Positions 15,615 to 23,207 of a stretch of DNA of 64,000 bases are shown one piece after another (positions within the stretch are counted from its first letter, which is position 1; each line of letters begins with the position of its first letter). The stretch is taken from contig CAZAPG010000015.1 in assembly GCA_964486935.1 (NCBI GenBank), forward strand, positions 62,001-126,000, in the 5' to 3' direction. The translations under genes and the position numbers were made by a program. The stretch comes from CAZAPG01 sp964486935. GTDB taxonomy: Bacteria > Chloroflexota > Anaerolineae > 4572-78 > J111. The notes below the pieces were generated by a model. That model saw nothing but the letters and a program-made list of their open reading frames with translations, did no database searches and was not told the DNA's origin.

Positions 15615-18600
15615 ATGGTAGAACTCATCTGGGATGGCAAATACGACGCCAACGGCAAACGCGCCGCACCCCCGCGACTCAAACTCCCTTTTCAAACCGT
15701 AGAAACGGTGAACGAGAGCGCCCAGCAGCGCCAAATTAGCTTTGAAGCCCTGCTCTCCGGCCAGCCCACCGACTGGCGCAACCGCCTGATTTGGGGCGAT
15801 AAAAAATATGTGCTGCCCGCCCTGCTGGATGAGTTTGCCGGCCAGGTTGACTTGATTTACATTGACCCGCCTTTTGCCACCGGCGCAGATTTTTCGTTTC
15901 AGGTGACAGTTGAGGATGAAAGATTTACCAAAGAGGCCAGCATCATTGAGCAAAAAGCATACAGGGATACTTGGGGGCGTGGCTCCGATTCTTATTTGCA
16001 GTGGTTTTACGAGACTTTGGTAATACTTCGAGAACTATTAAGTGATAAAGGCTCCATCTATGTCCACATAGATTATCATCTTGGGCATTACGGAAAAATC
16101 GTGCTTGATGAAATATTTGGACAAGATAGATTTGTCAACGAAATTATTTGGAAACGTCAGACTGCCAAAGGCGGAGCATTTAGTTCTCTAGCACAATATG
16201 GACGAATTCATGAAAGTATCTTCTTTTATTCTAAAACTGAAAATTACGTTTGGAATCTGCAATTCACTGATTATGATCCCGAATATGTTGAAAAAAACTA
16301 TCGCCACATTGATGAAAGTACGGGGAGAAGGCACTCTCTCAGAGATTTAACTGCGGCTGGAACAAGACGAGGTGATTCAGGTAATCCCATTTACATTAAC
16401 AATGAACGTATCACCCTTCCTCAAGGACGGCATTGGGCTATAGGATTGATGCCTGGAGAAAGCGTCCAACAAGCGGTTGACCGTCTCGTTACTTCAGGTA
16501 AGATTTGGCACGAACCCGGCAAAATGCCGCGCCTAAAACTTTTTCTTGATGAAATGCCTGGTGTACCACTTCAATCAATTTGGACTGATGTTTTACCTGT
16601 TCAAGCACAAAGTGCAGAGCGATTAGACTACGCCACCCAAAAACCCGAAGCCCTGCTGGAGCGCATCATTCAAGCCTCATCCAACCCTGATGACCTGGTG
16701 CTGGATTGTTTTTGTCTGCGGGCGGGGAGTTTGGTGAGAGTGGTGGAGGCCCCCCCACCCCCCCCCGATTTCGGGGGGGAGTCAAAAAAGTCCCCCGATT
16801 TTGGGAGGAAGCCAGAAAAGTCCCCCCGTTCACGGGGGGATTTAGGGGGGTTAACCCGTGAACGGGGGGATTTAGGGGGGCTAACCCATTCACGGGGGGA
16901 TTTAGGGGGGCCAACCCGTGAACGGGGGGATTTAGGGGGGCTAACCCATTCACCAGGGGAAATAGGGGGGCCAACCCGTGAACGGGGGGATTTAGGGGGG
17001 CTAACCCATTCACCAGGGGAAATAGGGGGGCCAACCCACCTATCTATTGAACACATCCGGCCGGGCCAATACGTCATCGGCCACGACGGGCAGCCGCACC
17101 GGGTACTCCGCACTCACCACAGAACCTACACCGGCCCAATGATTGGCCTGCAACACGCCGCCAGCCGGCATACCCTATGGCTCACTGCCGACCACCGCGT
17201 GCTGTGTCAAAAACGCCCCATTCGCCTTAACCCGCAACAACCGGGCAGTTGGAGCCATGTTTCACCGGAAATGTTCGCTCGTAGTCAAGAATTGCGCCGC
17301 AGCAGCACCCCGGCCGAACAAAAATTATGGCAGGCTCTGCGCGGCAAGCAGTTGGGCGTTTCCTTTCGCCGGCAGCATCCGCTTGGCCCCTACATTGCCG
17401 ATTTTTACTCGCGCCAGGCCGGGCTGGTTATAGAAGTAGACGGCGACTCCCATACCACGCCCCAGGCTCAGGCTCACGACGCTCAACGCGCGGCCTGGAT
17501 AGAACAATCCGGGTTGCGCGTTATGCGTTTCTGGAACAACCAGGTAATGAATAACCTGCCTGGCGTGCTGCAAACCATTCAAACCTGTCTGCAAGAAACA
17601 ACCGTACCCCACCACCCCGATAAGGAATGGCGGCGAGCCGAAGATTTACGGGAGGGGGACATTGTTTTTTACGGCGACTCACTGGAACCGGTAGAGATTA
17701 ACCGCCTGCGCGTTGAAGAAACTACCGAAACCGTTTACGATTTAACCGTAGCAGATACCCACTCCTTTCTCACCGATGTCTGCCTGGTGCACAACTGCGG
17801 CTCCGGCACCACCGCCGCCGTAGCCGAAAAGCTGGGCCGGCGCTGGATTACCTGCGACCTGGGCCGCTTTGCCATCCACACCGCCCGCAAGCGGCTGTTG
17901 AGCATCGATAACGTGCGCCCCTTTGTGGTGCAAAATCTGGGCAAGTATGAGCGGCAAGCCTGGCAAGCCGCCGAATTTCCCCCCCCTTCCTCCCCTCCGT
18001 CAACGGGGGGGACAGAGGGGGGGCCGCCCCCCCCGAAATCGGGGGGGACAGAGGGGGGGCCGCCCCCCCCGAAATCGGGGGGGATAGGGGGGGTCATCAC
18101 CGCCTATCGCCGCTTTATCCTCGATTTGTACCACGCCCGCCCTATTCAGGGCTATAGCTGGCTGCACGGGCTGAAACAGGGGCGCATGGTGCATGTCGGG
18201 GCCGTGGACTCGCCCATCTCCCCGGCCGATGTCAAACAAATCGCCATCGAGTTTCACAAGGCCACCGGCACCGGGGCCGACGCGCCCAGCGAAAGCGCCG
18301 TAGACGTGCTGGGTTGGGACTTTGCCTTTGAACTGAACGAAGTCGCCCGGCAGCAGGCCGCCGAAGCCAACATCACCATGCGCTTTGTGCGCATCCCCCG
18401 CGAAGTGCTGGAAAAAAGGGCCGTGGAGCAGGGCGACATCAAGTTTTTTGAACTGGCCGCCCTCGCCGTGGAGGTGGCCCAGGAAGGCCGGGGCGTCAAC
18501 CTGACCCTGACCGATTTTGTCATCCCCCCCGATGACGTGCCCGCCGAAGTGCAGGCCGCCATCACCCACTGGAGTCAATGGATTGATTATTGGGCCGTGG

Positions 18601-18785
18601 ATTGGGACAACAAGGGCGACACGTTTCATAACCAGTGGCAAACCTACCGCACCCGGCAAGACAAGAGTCTCGGCCTGCGGGCCGGCCACAAATACGAGCA
18701 GCCCGGCCAGTACGTGATCATGGTCAAAGTGATTGATATTTTGGGCAACGATACCACCAAAACCCTCAAAGTTGAGGTACAATAA
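15615..18785 (+). CDS. Type III-like site-specific DNA methyltransferase interrupted by an intein
   Basis: A 1056-residue precursor. The N-extein (1-366) has the beta-class methyltransferase motif IV DLIYIDPPFATG near residue 86, and ends in LDCF. The C-extein (728-1056) begins CGSGTTAAVAEKLGRRWITCD, so after splicing the SAM-binding motif reads LDCFCGSGTTA. The 361-residue intein (16713-17795) is annotated separately. The mature enzyme would be about 695 residues, typical of type III Mod-like adenine methyltransferases. A short G-rich repeat expands the C-extein (about 17977-18096). Residues from about 140 to 340 are coded by AT-richer DNA than the flanks, consistent with an exchanged recognition domain. 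The start ATG has AAGGAG ten bases upstream. The res gene follows after two small genes. Confidence 0.92.
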   Translation: MVELIWDGKYDANGKRAAPPRLKLPFQTVETVNESAQQRQISFEALLSGQPTDWRNRLIWGDKKYVLPALLDEFAGQVDLIYIDPPFATGADFSFQVTVEDERFTKEASIIEQKAYRDTWGRGSDSYLQWFYETLVILRELLSDKGSIYVHIDYHLGHYGKIVLDEIFGQDRFVNEIIWKRQTAKGGAFSSLAQYGRIHESIFFYSKTENYVWNLQFTDYDPEYVEKNYRHIDESTGRRHSLRDLTAAGTRRGDSGNPIYINNERITLPQGRHWAIGLMPGESVQQAVDRLVTSGKIWHEPGKMPRLKLFLDEMPGVPLQSIWTDVLPVQAQSAERLDYATQKPEALLERIIQASSNPDDLVLDCFCLRAGSLVRVVEAPPPPPDFGGESKKSPDFGRKPEKSPRSRGDLGGLTRERGDLGGLTHSRGDLGGPTRERGDLGGLTHSPGEIGGPTRERGDLGGLTHSPGEIGGPTHLSIEHIRPGQYVIGHDGQPHRVLRTHHRTYTGPMIGLQHAASRHTLWLTADHRVLCQKRPIRLNPQQPGSWSHVSPEMFARSQELRRSSTPAEQKLWQALRGKQLGVSFRRQHPLGPYIADFYSRQAGLVIEVDGDSHTTPQAQAHDAQRAAWIEQSGLRVMRFWNNQVMNNLPGVLQTIQTCLQETTVPHHPDKEWRRAEDLREGDIVFYGDSLEPVEINRLRVEETTETVYDLTVADTHSFLTDVCLVHNCGSGTTAAVAEKLGRRWITCDLGRFAIHTARKRLLSIDNVRPFVVQNLGKYERQAWQAAEFPPPSSPPSTGGTEGGPPPPKSGGTEGGPPPPKSGGIGGVITAYRRFILDLYHARPIQGYSWLHGLKQGRMVHVGAVDSPISPADVKQIAIEFHKATGTGADAPSESAVDVLGWDFAFELNEVARQQAAEANITMRFVRIPREVLEKRAVEQGDIKFFELAALAVEVAQEGRGVNLTLTDFVIPPDDVPAEVQAAITHWSQWIDYWAVDWDNKGDTFHNQWQTYRTRQDKSLGLRAGHKYEQPGQYVIMVKVIDILGNDTTKTLKVEVQ
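16713..17795 (+). mobile_element. Intein with DUF559 endonuclease domain, inserted in methyltransferase motif I
   Basis: An in-frame protein-splicing element of 361 residues. Its first residue is Cys (CLRAGSLVRVVE, block A), it has a block B TLWLTADHRVL, and it ends VYDLTVADTHSFLTDVCLVHN (blocks F and G) followed by extein Cys. Cys1, terminal His-Asn and Cys+1 are all present, so splicing competence is plausible. Between the Hint halves, 17271-17590 encodes a DUF559 nuclease-like domain (SFRRQHPLGPYIADF, GLVIEVDGDSH, RVMRFWNNQVMNN) of the VSR/restriction-endonuclease fold. This takes the place normally held by LAGLIDADG or HNH homing enzymes. The insertion site is the catalytic SAM-binding motif, a typical conserved target. 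Confidence 0.92.
16828..17037 (+). repeat. Seven tandem 30-bp repeats inside the intein
   Basis: Seven exact-length units. Odd and even units alternate between starts GTTCAC/ATTCAC and GTGAAC, and each contains GGGGGGATTTAGGGGGG or a variant, then CTAACCC or CCAACCC. Because 30 bases are ten codons, the array stays open and encodes a decapeptide repeat (RGDLGGLTRE, RGDLGGLTHS, PGEIGGPTRE). Adjacent units are partly inverted (CCCGTGAACGGGG). It lies between Hint blocks A and B, where added loop length is tolerable. Similar G-runs precede it from 16750. Confidence 0.95.
17977..18096 (+). repeat. G-rich repeat in the C-extein of the methyltransferase
   Basis: Two near-identical 36-base units (GGGGGGACAGAGGGGGGGCC plus CCCCCCGAAATCGGGGGG) follow a related CCCCCC-rich lead-in. 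They encode a GTEGGPPPPKSG repeat. CCCCCCGAAATCGGGGGG is almost a perfect palindrome. The element sits between the SAM-binding motif region and the C-terminal domain. Confidence 0.85.
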
Positions 18786-18992
18786 ATGGAGCTAACCATT
18801 GCCGCCATCAAAGAGGCTGTGCGGCAGCGGCAGTTCTACTTCAGCGCCCACGCCGAAGAAGCCCGTATGGACGACAACATTACCGCCGCCGTGCTGGAAG
18901 CCATTCTCAATGATGATATTTTAGAGCAGTACCCGGATACAGGCCGGGGCGCAAGTTGCCTGGTGGTGGGCTTTAGCGGAGAGCAGCCATGA
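18786..18992 (+). CDS. DUF4258-like protein, short (toxin-like)
   Basis: A 68-residue protein with the DUF4258 start (IKEAVRQRQFYFSAHAEEARMDDNIT) and core (ILNDDILEQYPDTGRGASCLVVGF). Family members usually continue with a conserved segment of about 20-30 residues beginning around RPLHVV. Here the frame stops right after VGFSGEQP, overlapping the next start (ATGA). DUF4258 proteins are commonly paired with YgiT/MqsA-like zinc-finger proteins and are suspected toxins. The truncation may have inactivated it. It begins three bases after the methyltransferase stop. Confidence 0.75.
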   Translation: MELTIAAIKEAVRQRQFYFSAHAEEARMDDNITAAVLEAILNDDILEQYPDTGRGASCLVVGFSGEQP

Positions 18993-19246
18993 CGACTAAA
19001 ATTTGTAACTTTTGTGGTCAAAGCGAATTTGAGTCAAGAAAAGTAGAGTACATCTATCGCCACCGGCAGCAATACATGGTCTTTAGAGACGTGCCCGCCG
19101 AAATTTGCCTGCATTGCGGAATGCGTTACTTTGCGGCTCAGGTAATACTGGAGATTGAACAACGCTTTTTTGAAGTGCAGCGGCAAGAAAAACCAGCCAC
19201 CCAAATTGTCTCGGTTCCGGTAGAAACGTTTGTCCCTGCGTCGTAG
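18989..19246 (+). CDS. YgiT-type zinc-finger protein (MqsA-like antitoxin N-domain)
   Basis: An 85-residue protein with two CxxC pairs (CNFCGQ and CLHCGM) around VEYIYRHRQQYMVFRDVPAEI, the YgiT/MqsA zinc domain. It then has a helix (VILEIEQRFFEVQ) but no recognisable helix-turn-helix. In toxin-antitoxin pairs this domain binds the toxin. It overlaps the DUF4258 gene by four bases and is followed by res after nine bases, so mod, this pair and res form one operon. Confidence 0.85.
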   Translation: MTTKICNFCGQSEFESRKVEYIYRHRQQYMVFRDVPAEICLHCGMRYFAAQVILEIEQRFFEVQRQEKPATQIVSVPVETFVPAS

Positions 19247-19255
19247 GATAAGGCT

Positions 19256-21892
19256 ATGCCCCGCCCCAAAAAACACAACCCCAACCAAATATCACTCTTT
19301 GAACTCTCGCTCAAAACCGCGCCATGCGTACCGGCCATCCGGCAGGCCGTGCGCCAATGGGTAACAGATGGCTACCCCGGCGCAAGCAATACCAGCAAAA
19401 CCCTGCTCAAATTCTGGTTTGCCCCCGATGGCCACCGCTTGCCCGGCGGCGAGCCGTTTCAATATCACTACTTCCAGAAAGAGGCCGTGGAAACGCTGGT
19501 TTATCTGTATGAAGTTGCCCGCAAACGCCGCCACAAAGATTTAATCGAAAGCTACGTGACCATGCCCGAAGGCCAGAGCGGGGCCGGCCTGCGCCTGTTG
19601 CAGTATGACGACTTTCCCCGCTACTGTGTCAAAATGGCCACCGGCAGCGGCAAAACCAAAATTCTGGCGCTGGCCATCGCCTGGCAATACTTTAACGCCG
19701 TGCTGGAAGATGCCGCCCACTACGCCAAAACCAGCCTGATTATTGCCCCCAACGTGATTGTGTTTGAACGGCTGCGCAGCGACTTTGCCGGAGGCCGCAT
19801 CTTCCGCACCGACCCGATTATCCCGCCCGAATTCAAAATCTATTGGGAGATGGAATTTTACATGCGGGGCGATAGTGAACGGGCCAGCTCTATCGGGGCG
19901 CTCTATTTAACCAACATCCACCAGCTTTACGAGGATAAAGAGTCAACCAACACCAACGAGCCGGACATTATGACTCAAATGCTGGGGCCGCTGCCCCCGG
20001 CCAATCTCAGCCAGGATGACCGCTTTGATGACCGGATCATGGAGCGCGGCGGGCCGGTCTTTGTGGCCAACGACGAGGCCCACCACACCCACGATGAAAA
20101 CAACGAATGGAACAAAGGCATCCGCCGCCTGCACGAAGCCATAACCACCCCCCCAGCTTTCCCCCCTTTGGAGGGGACCGAGGGGGGGCCAACCGGCGTT
20201 ATCCAGCTTGATGTCTCAGCCACCCCCCGCTATAGCAAAGGCTCGCTCTTTACCTGGACGGTCTTTGACTACCCGCTCAAGCAGGCCATCCTGGATAACA
20301 TTGTCAAACGGCCCATCAAAGGCATTACCAGCGGCATTAAGGAGGTGCCCTCGGATATAGCCAGCATCCGCTATCAAAGCTATTTAACCGCCGGCGTGGA
20401 ACGCTGGCGGGAATATCGGCAAGCGTTTGACCATCCCAAACTTAAACGCAAGCCGGTCTTGTTTGTGATGATGAACAGCACCAAAGAGGCCGATGACGTG
20501 GCCGACTATCTGCGCAGCAAATACCCCGGCGATTTTGCCGGAGACAAATTGCTGGTGATTCACACCGACCGGAGCGGTGAAGTTTCCAAAAAAGATGTTG
20601 AAGAAGCCCGCACCGCCGCCCATGATATTGACCTGGGCACCAGCCCGATTAATTGCATTGTCAGCGTGTTAATGCTGCGCGAAGGCTGGGACGTGCAAAG
20701 CGTGACCGTGGTTGTGGGCCTGCGCCCTTACAGCAGCAAGGCCAACATATTGCCGGAGCAAACCATCGGCCGGGGCCTGCGCCTGATGTTCAGGGGGATG
20801 CAAAACAACTTTAGAGAACGGGTTGACGTGATAGGCAACCCGGCCTTTATTGAGTTTGTGGAGCAGCTTGAAAAAGATGAGGACATCGAATTTGAGACCT
20901 TTGACCCCGCCAAAGACCGGGTTGTTATCGAGAAAATTTACCCCGATGACAACAAACTTGAGTACGACATCACCATGCCCATTCTCAGCCCCATCTTAAC
21001 CCGCAAGAAAACGCTCAAAGAAGAAATAGAGCAGCTTGACGTATCCGCCTTCAAACTCAAGCAGCCGCTGCCCAAAAAAGAAACCGACGCCCAGGCCAAA
21101 ACCTTTAGATACGAAGGCTATGACATCATCACCCTGCAAAAGATGATAGAGCGCGATTACACCATCCCCGACGTGCAGACCTCACAAGAAGTTATTTCCT
21201 ACTACGCCAAGCGCATTGCCGCCGACCTGAAATTACCCTCGCAATTTGCCGCCCTGGTGCCTAAAATCCGGCAATTTTTACAGGACGTGGCCTTTGGCGA
21301 AACCGTCAACCTGGATGACCCCACCATGATAAAGGCCATCTCTCACCCCGTCACCCAGCACGTTACCGTCAAAGCGTTTGTCGCCGCCCTGCGCGAAAAA
21401 ATCACCGAAGAACAAACGCCCGTTTTGGAAAACGCGGGCCGCAAACTGTCCGCCTGCCCCGGCTTTCCCTGGTCGCGCCAAACATACGAGGCCCAAAAAA
21501 CCGTCTTTAACCTTGTGGCCGCCGACAATGAATTTGAAAAGACCTTTGCCAAATTTCTCGACAAGGCCGCCGGCGTGGTGCGCTTTGCCAAACTCCCCCG
21601 CAGCTTTAACTTTTCCATCCCCTACACCGACTCAGTGGCCAACCTGCGCTATTACGAGCCGGATTTTGTGGCCGTAACCACCGATGGGATTCACCACCTG
21701 ATAGAAACCAAAGGGCTGGAAGATGTCAACGTGCAGTACAAAGACCGGGCCGCTCATCTGTGGTGCGAAAATGCCTCAAGGCTCACCGGCACCGAATGGC
21801 TTTATAAAATAGTCAAGCAAAAGGAATTTGAGAAACTACAGCCCAACGATTTTGAGGACTTGGTAGCGTTGGAGCCGATTGAGTTGGGTTGA
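19256..21892 (+). CDS. Type III restriction enzyme Res-like subunit (helicase-nuclease)
   Basis: An 878-residue SF2 helicase with a C-terminal nuclease. Walker A is KMATGSGKTKIL near residue 127 and the DEAH box is VANDEAHHTHD. The conserved C-terminal helicase motif TIGRGLRLMFRG is near residue 503. The nuclease motif YYEPDFVAVTTDGIHHLIETK (PD-x-ExK type) lies near residue 800. It would form the restriction arm of the system with the intein-bearing methyltransferase. A short G-rich insertion (20149-20198, encoding PPAFPPLEGTEGGPTG) interrupts the helicase domain just before VIQLDVSATPR. All motifs look intact. Confidence 0.9.
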   Translation: MPRPKKHNPNQISLFELSLKTAPCVPAIRQAVRQWVTDGYPGASNTSKTLLKFWFAPDGHRLPGGEPFQYHYFQKEAVETLVYLYEVARKRRHKDLIESYVTMPEGQSGAGLRLLQYDDFPRYCVKMATGSGKTKILALAIAWQYFNAVLEDAAHYAKTSLIIAPNVIVFERLRSDFAGGRIFRTDPIIPPEFKIYWEMEFYMRGDSERASSIGALYLTNIHQLYEDKESTNTNEPDIMTQMLGPLPPANLSQDDRFDDRIMERGGPVFVANDEAHHTHDENNEWNKGIRRLHEAITTPPAFPPLEGTEGGPTGVIQLDVSATPRYSKGSLFTWTVFDYPLKQAILDNIVKRPIKGITSGIKEVPSDIASIRYQSYLTAGVERWREYRQAFDHPKLKRKPVLFVMMNSTKEADDVADYLRSKYPGDFAGDKLLVIHTDRSGEVSKKDVEEARTAAHDIDLGTSPINCIVSVLMLREGWDVQSVTVVVGLRPYSSKANILPEQTIGRGLRLMFRGMQNNFRERVDVIGNPAFIEFVEQLEKDEDIEFETFDPAKDRVVIEKIYPDDNKLEYDITMPILSPILTRKKTLKEEIEQLDVSAFKLKQPLPKKETDAQAKTFRYEGYDIITLQKMIERDYTIPDVQTSQEVISYYAKRIAADLKLPSQFAALVPKIRQFLQDVAFGETVNLDDPTMIKAISHPVTQHVTVKAFVAALREKITEEQTPVLENAGRKLSACPGFPWSRQTYEAQKTVFNLVAADNEFEKTFAKFLDKAAGVVRFAKLPRSFNFSIPYTDSVANLRYYEPDFVAVTTDGIHHLIETKGLEDVNVQYKDRAAHLWCENASRLTGTEWLYKIVKQKEFEKLQPNDFEDLVALEPIELG
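20149..20198 (+). repeat. G-rich in-frame repeat in res
   Basis: CCCCCCTTTGGAGGGG followed by ACCGAGGGGGGGCC, translated as FPPLEGTEGGP. The EGTEGGP part is the same phrase as in the C-extein of the methyltransferase, so the repeat family has entered both genes in frame. Confidence 0.75.
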
Positions 21893-21953
21893 AACAGAAG
21901 TTAAAAAGTTCAATGCCCGGCCTGATGAAAATGGTTCAGAACCGCGGCTTATA

Positions 21954-21982
21954 TTGGCCTGCTATACCAGTTGTGGTATAAT
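21954..21982 (+). promoter_or_regulatory. mreB promoter with overlapping palindrome
   Basis: TTGGCC, 17 bases, TATAAT. TATACCA at 21963-21969 and TGGTATA at 21974-21980 form a perfect inverted repeat over a four-base centre that overlaps the -10 box. A related palindrome lies upstream of minC. Confidence 0.65.
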
Positions 21983-22054
21983 CTAAGGCGCTAGGCAGGC
22001 GCGACAAACGCAATTAAGCCTGCCTAGTGCTGTGTTAAGGAAGGAGAATTACAC

Positions 22055-23125
22055 GTGGCTGGCCCTTTAGACGCATTATTGGGGCTTTTTTCATTAGATG
22101 TTGGCATAGATTTGGGAACGGCCAACACACTGGTATACGTAAGAGGCAAGGGGATTGTTATTAATGAACCTTCGGTGGTTGCCATCGACAAGCGAACCAA
22201 AAAACCGCTGGCTATTGGCGTTGACGCCAAGGAGATGGTGGGCCGCACCCCGGCCAATATTGTAGCGGTTAGACCTCTGCGCGACGGCGTAATTTCTGAA
22301 TTTGAAATTACCGAGGCAATGCTGCGCTACTTTATCCAAAAAGTGCACGAGCAAACCCTGATCCCGCTTCCGTTTTATGCCCCACGAGTTGTTGTTGGTA
22401 TTCCCAGTGGCGTAACCGAAGTTGAAAAACGGGCCGTTTACGATGCGGCCCGCAGCGCCCGCGCCCGCGAGGCCCAAATTATCGAAGAGCCGGTGGCGGC
22501 AGCCATTGGCGTTGGCCTGCCCATTACCGAACCGCTGGGCAGCATGGTCATCGACATTGGCGGCGGCACCACCGAAGTGGCGGTTTTCTCGTTGGGCGGG
22601 ATTGTGGTCAGTCGCTCAATTCGGGTGGCCGGCGATGAGATGGACGAGGCGATTGTAACTTACGCCCGCCAAAAATATAACCTGCTCATTGGCCAGCGCA
22701 TGGCCGAGCGGGCTAAAATTACCATCGGTTCGGCCTACCCCCTGCCCGAAGAGCAAACTATTGTGCTGCGAGGCCGCAACCTGATTACCGGCCTGCCAGA
22801 TTCAGTAGAAGTATCCAGCGTTGAAATCAGAGAGGCGCTCAGCGATGCGGTTTCGGTCATTGTGGATGCCGTGCGCGACACGCTGGATGAGACTCCGCCG
22901 GAATTGATTGCCGACCTGATGGAAAACGGCATTGCCCTGGCCGGCGGCGGCGGGCTGTTGCAGGGGTTGGCCGAGCGCCTGTCGGAAGAAACCAAAATGC
23001 GGGTCTACATTGCCGATGACCCGCTCACCTGTGTGGCCCGTGGCGCAGGCAAAGTACTGGAAAGTTACGACAAGTACGCCAAGGTGCTCACCTCGTTGCA
23101 GCGAGGCAGCACCAACCACCGGTAA
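22055..23125 (+). CDS. mreB: Rod-shape-determining actin homologue MreB
   Basis: A 356-residue actin-fold ATPase whose membrane filaments guide lateral peptidoglycan synthesis. It shows the phosphate-1 motif DVGIDLGTANTLVYVRGKG, the connect and phosphate-2 region MVIDIGGGTTEVAVFSLGG, and the adenosine motif IALAGGGGLLQGL. The start is GTG at 22055 with AAGGAGAA upstream. The first gene of the mreBCD-mrdA block, it reads from the promoter at 21954-21982. Confidence 0.97.
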   Translation: MAGPLDALLGLFSLDVGIDLGTANTLVYVRGKGIVINEPSVVAIDKRTKKPLAIGVDAKEMVGRTPANIVAVRPLRDGVISEFEITEAMLRYFIQKVHEQTLIPLPFYAPRVVVGIPSGVTEVEKRAVYDAARSARAREAQIIEEPVAAAIGVGLPITEPLGSMVIDIGGGTTEVAVFSLGGIVVSRSIRVAGDEMDEAIVTYARQKYNLLIGQRMAERAKITIGSAYPLPEEQTIVLRGRNLITGLPDSVEVSSVEIREALSDAVSVIVDAVRDTLDETPPELIADLMENGIALAGGGGLLQGLAERLSEETKMRVYIADDPLTCVARGAGKVLESYDKYAKVLTSLQRGSTNHR

Positions 23126-23126
23126 A

Positions 23127-23207
23127 CAATTGACAATTAACAATGAGCAATGAACAAAAAAATTCTGTTGATAATTGCTCATTGATAATTGCTCATTGAT
23201 AATTGAT
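23127..23207. repeat. AT-rich inverted and direct repeat between mreB and mreC
   Basis: CAATTGACAATTAACAATGA on the left is partly inverted by TTGATAATTGCTCATTG-type units on the right, which are repeated twice in tandem. It fills the whole mreB-mreC gap. Similar AATTG-rich spacers are common in large-genome bacteria. Confidence 0.6.

Noticed and set aside
16828..17037. CRISPR array
   Set aside because: Thirty-base units follow each other with no unique spacers and remain in frame within the intein, so this is a coding tandem repeat.
16713..17795. Two separate genes, or a frameshifted methyltransferase with a DUF559 gene inserted
   Set aside because: The frame is continuous across both junctions, and splice-site residues (Cys1, His-Asn, Cys+1) sit exactly at the motif break, so an intein explains it better.
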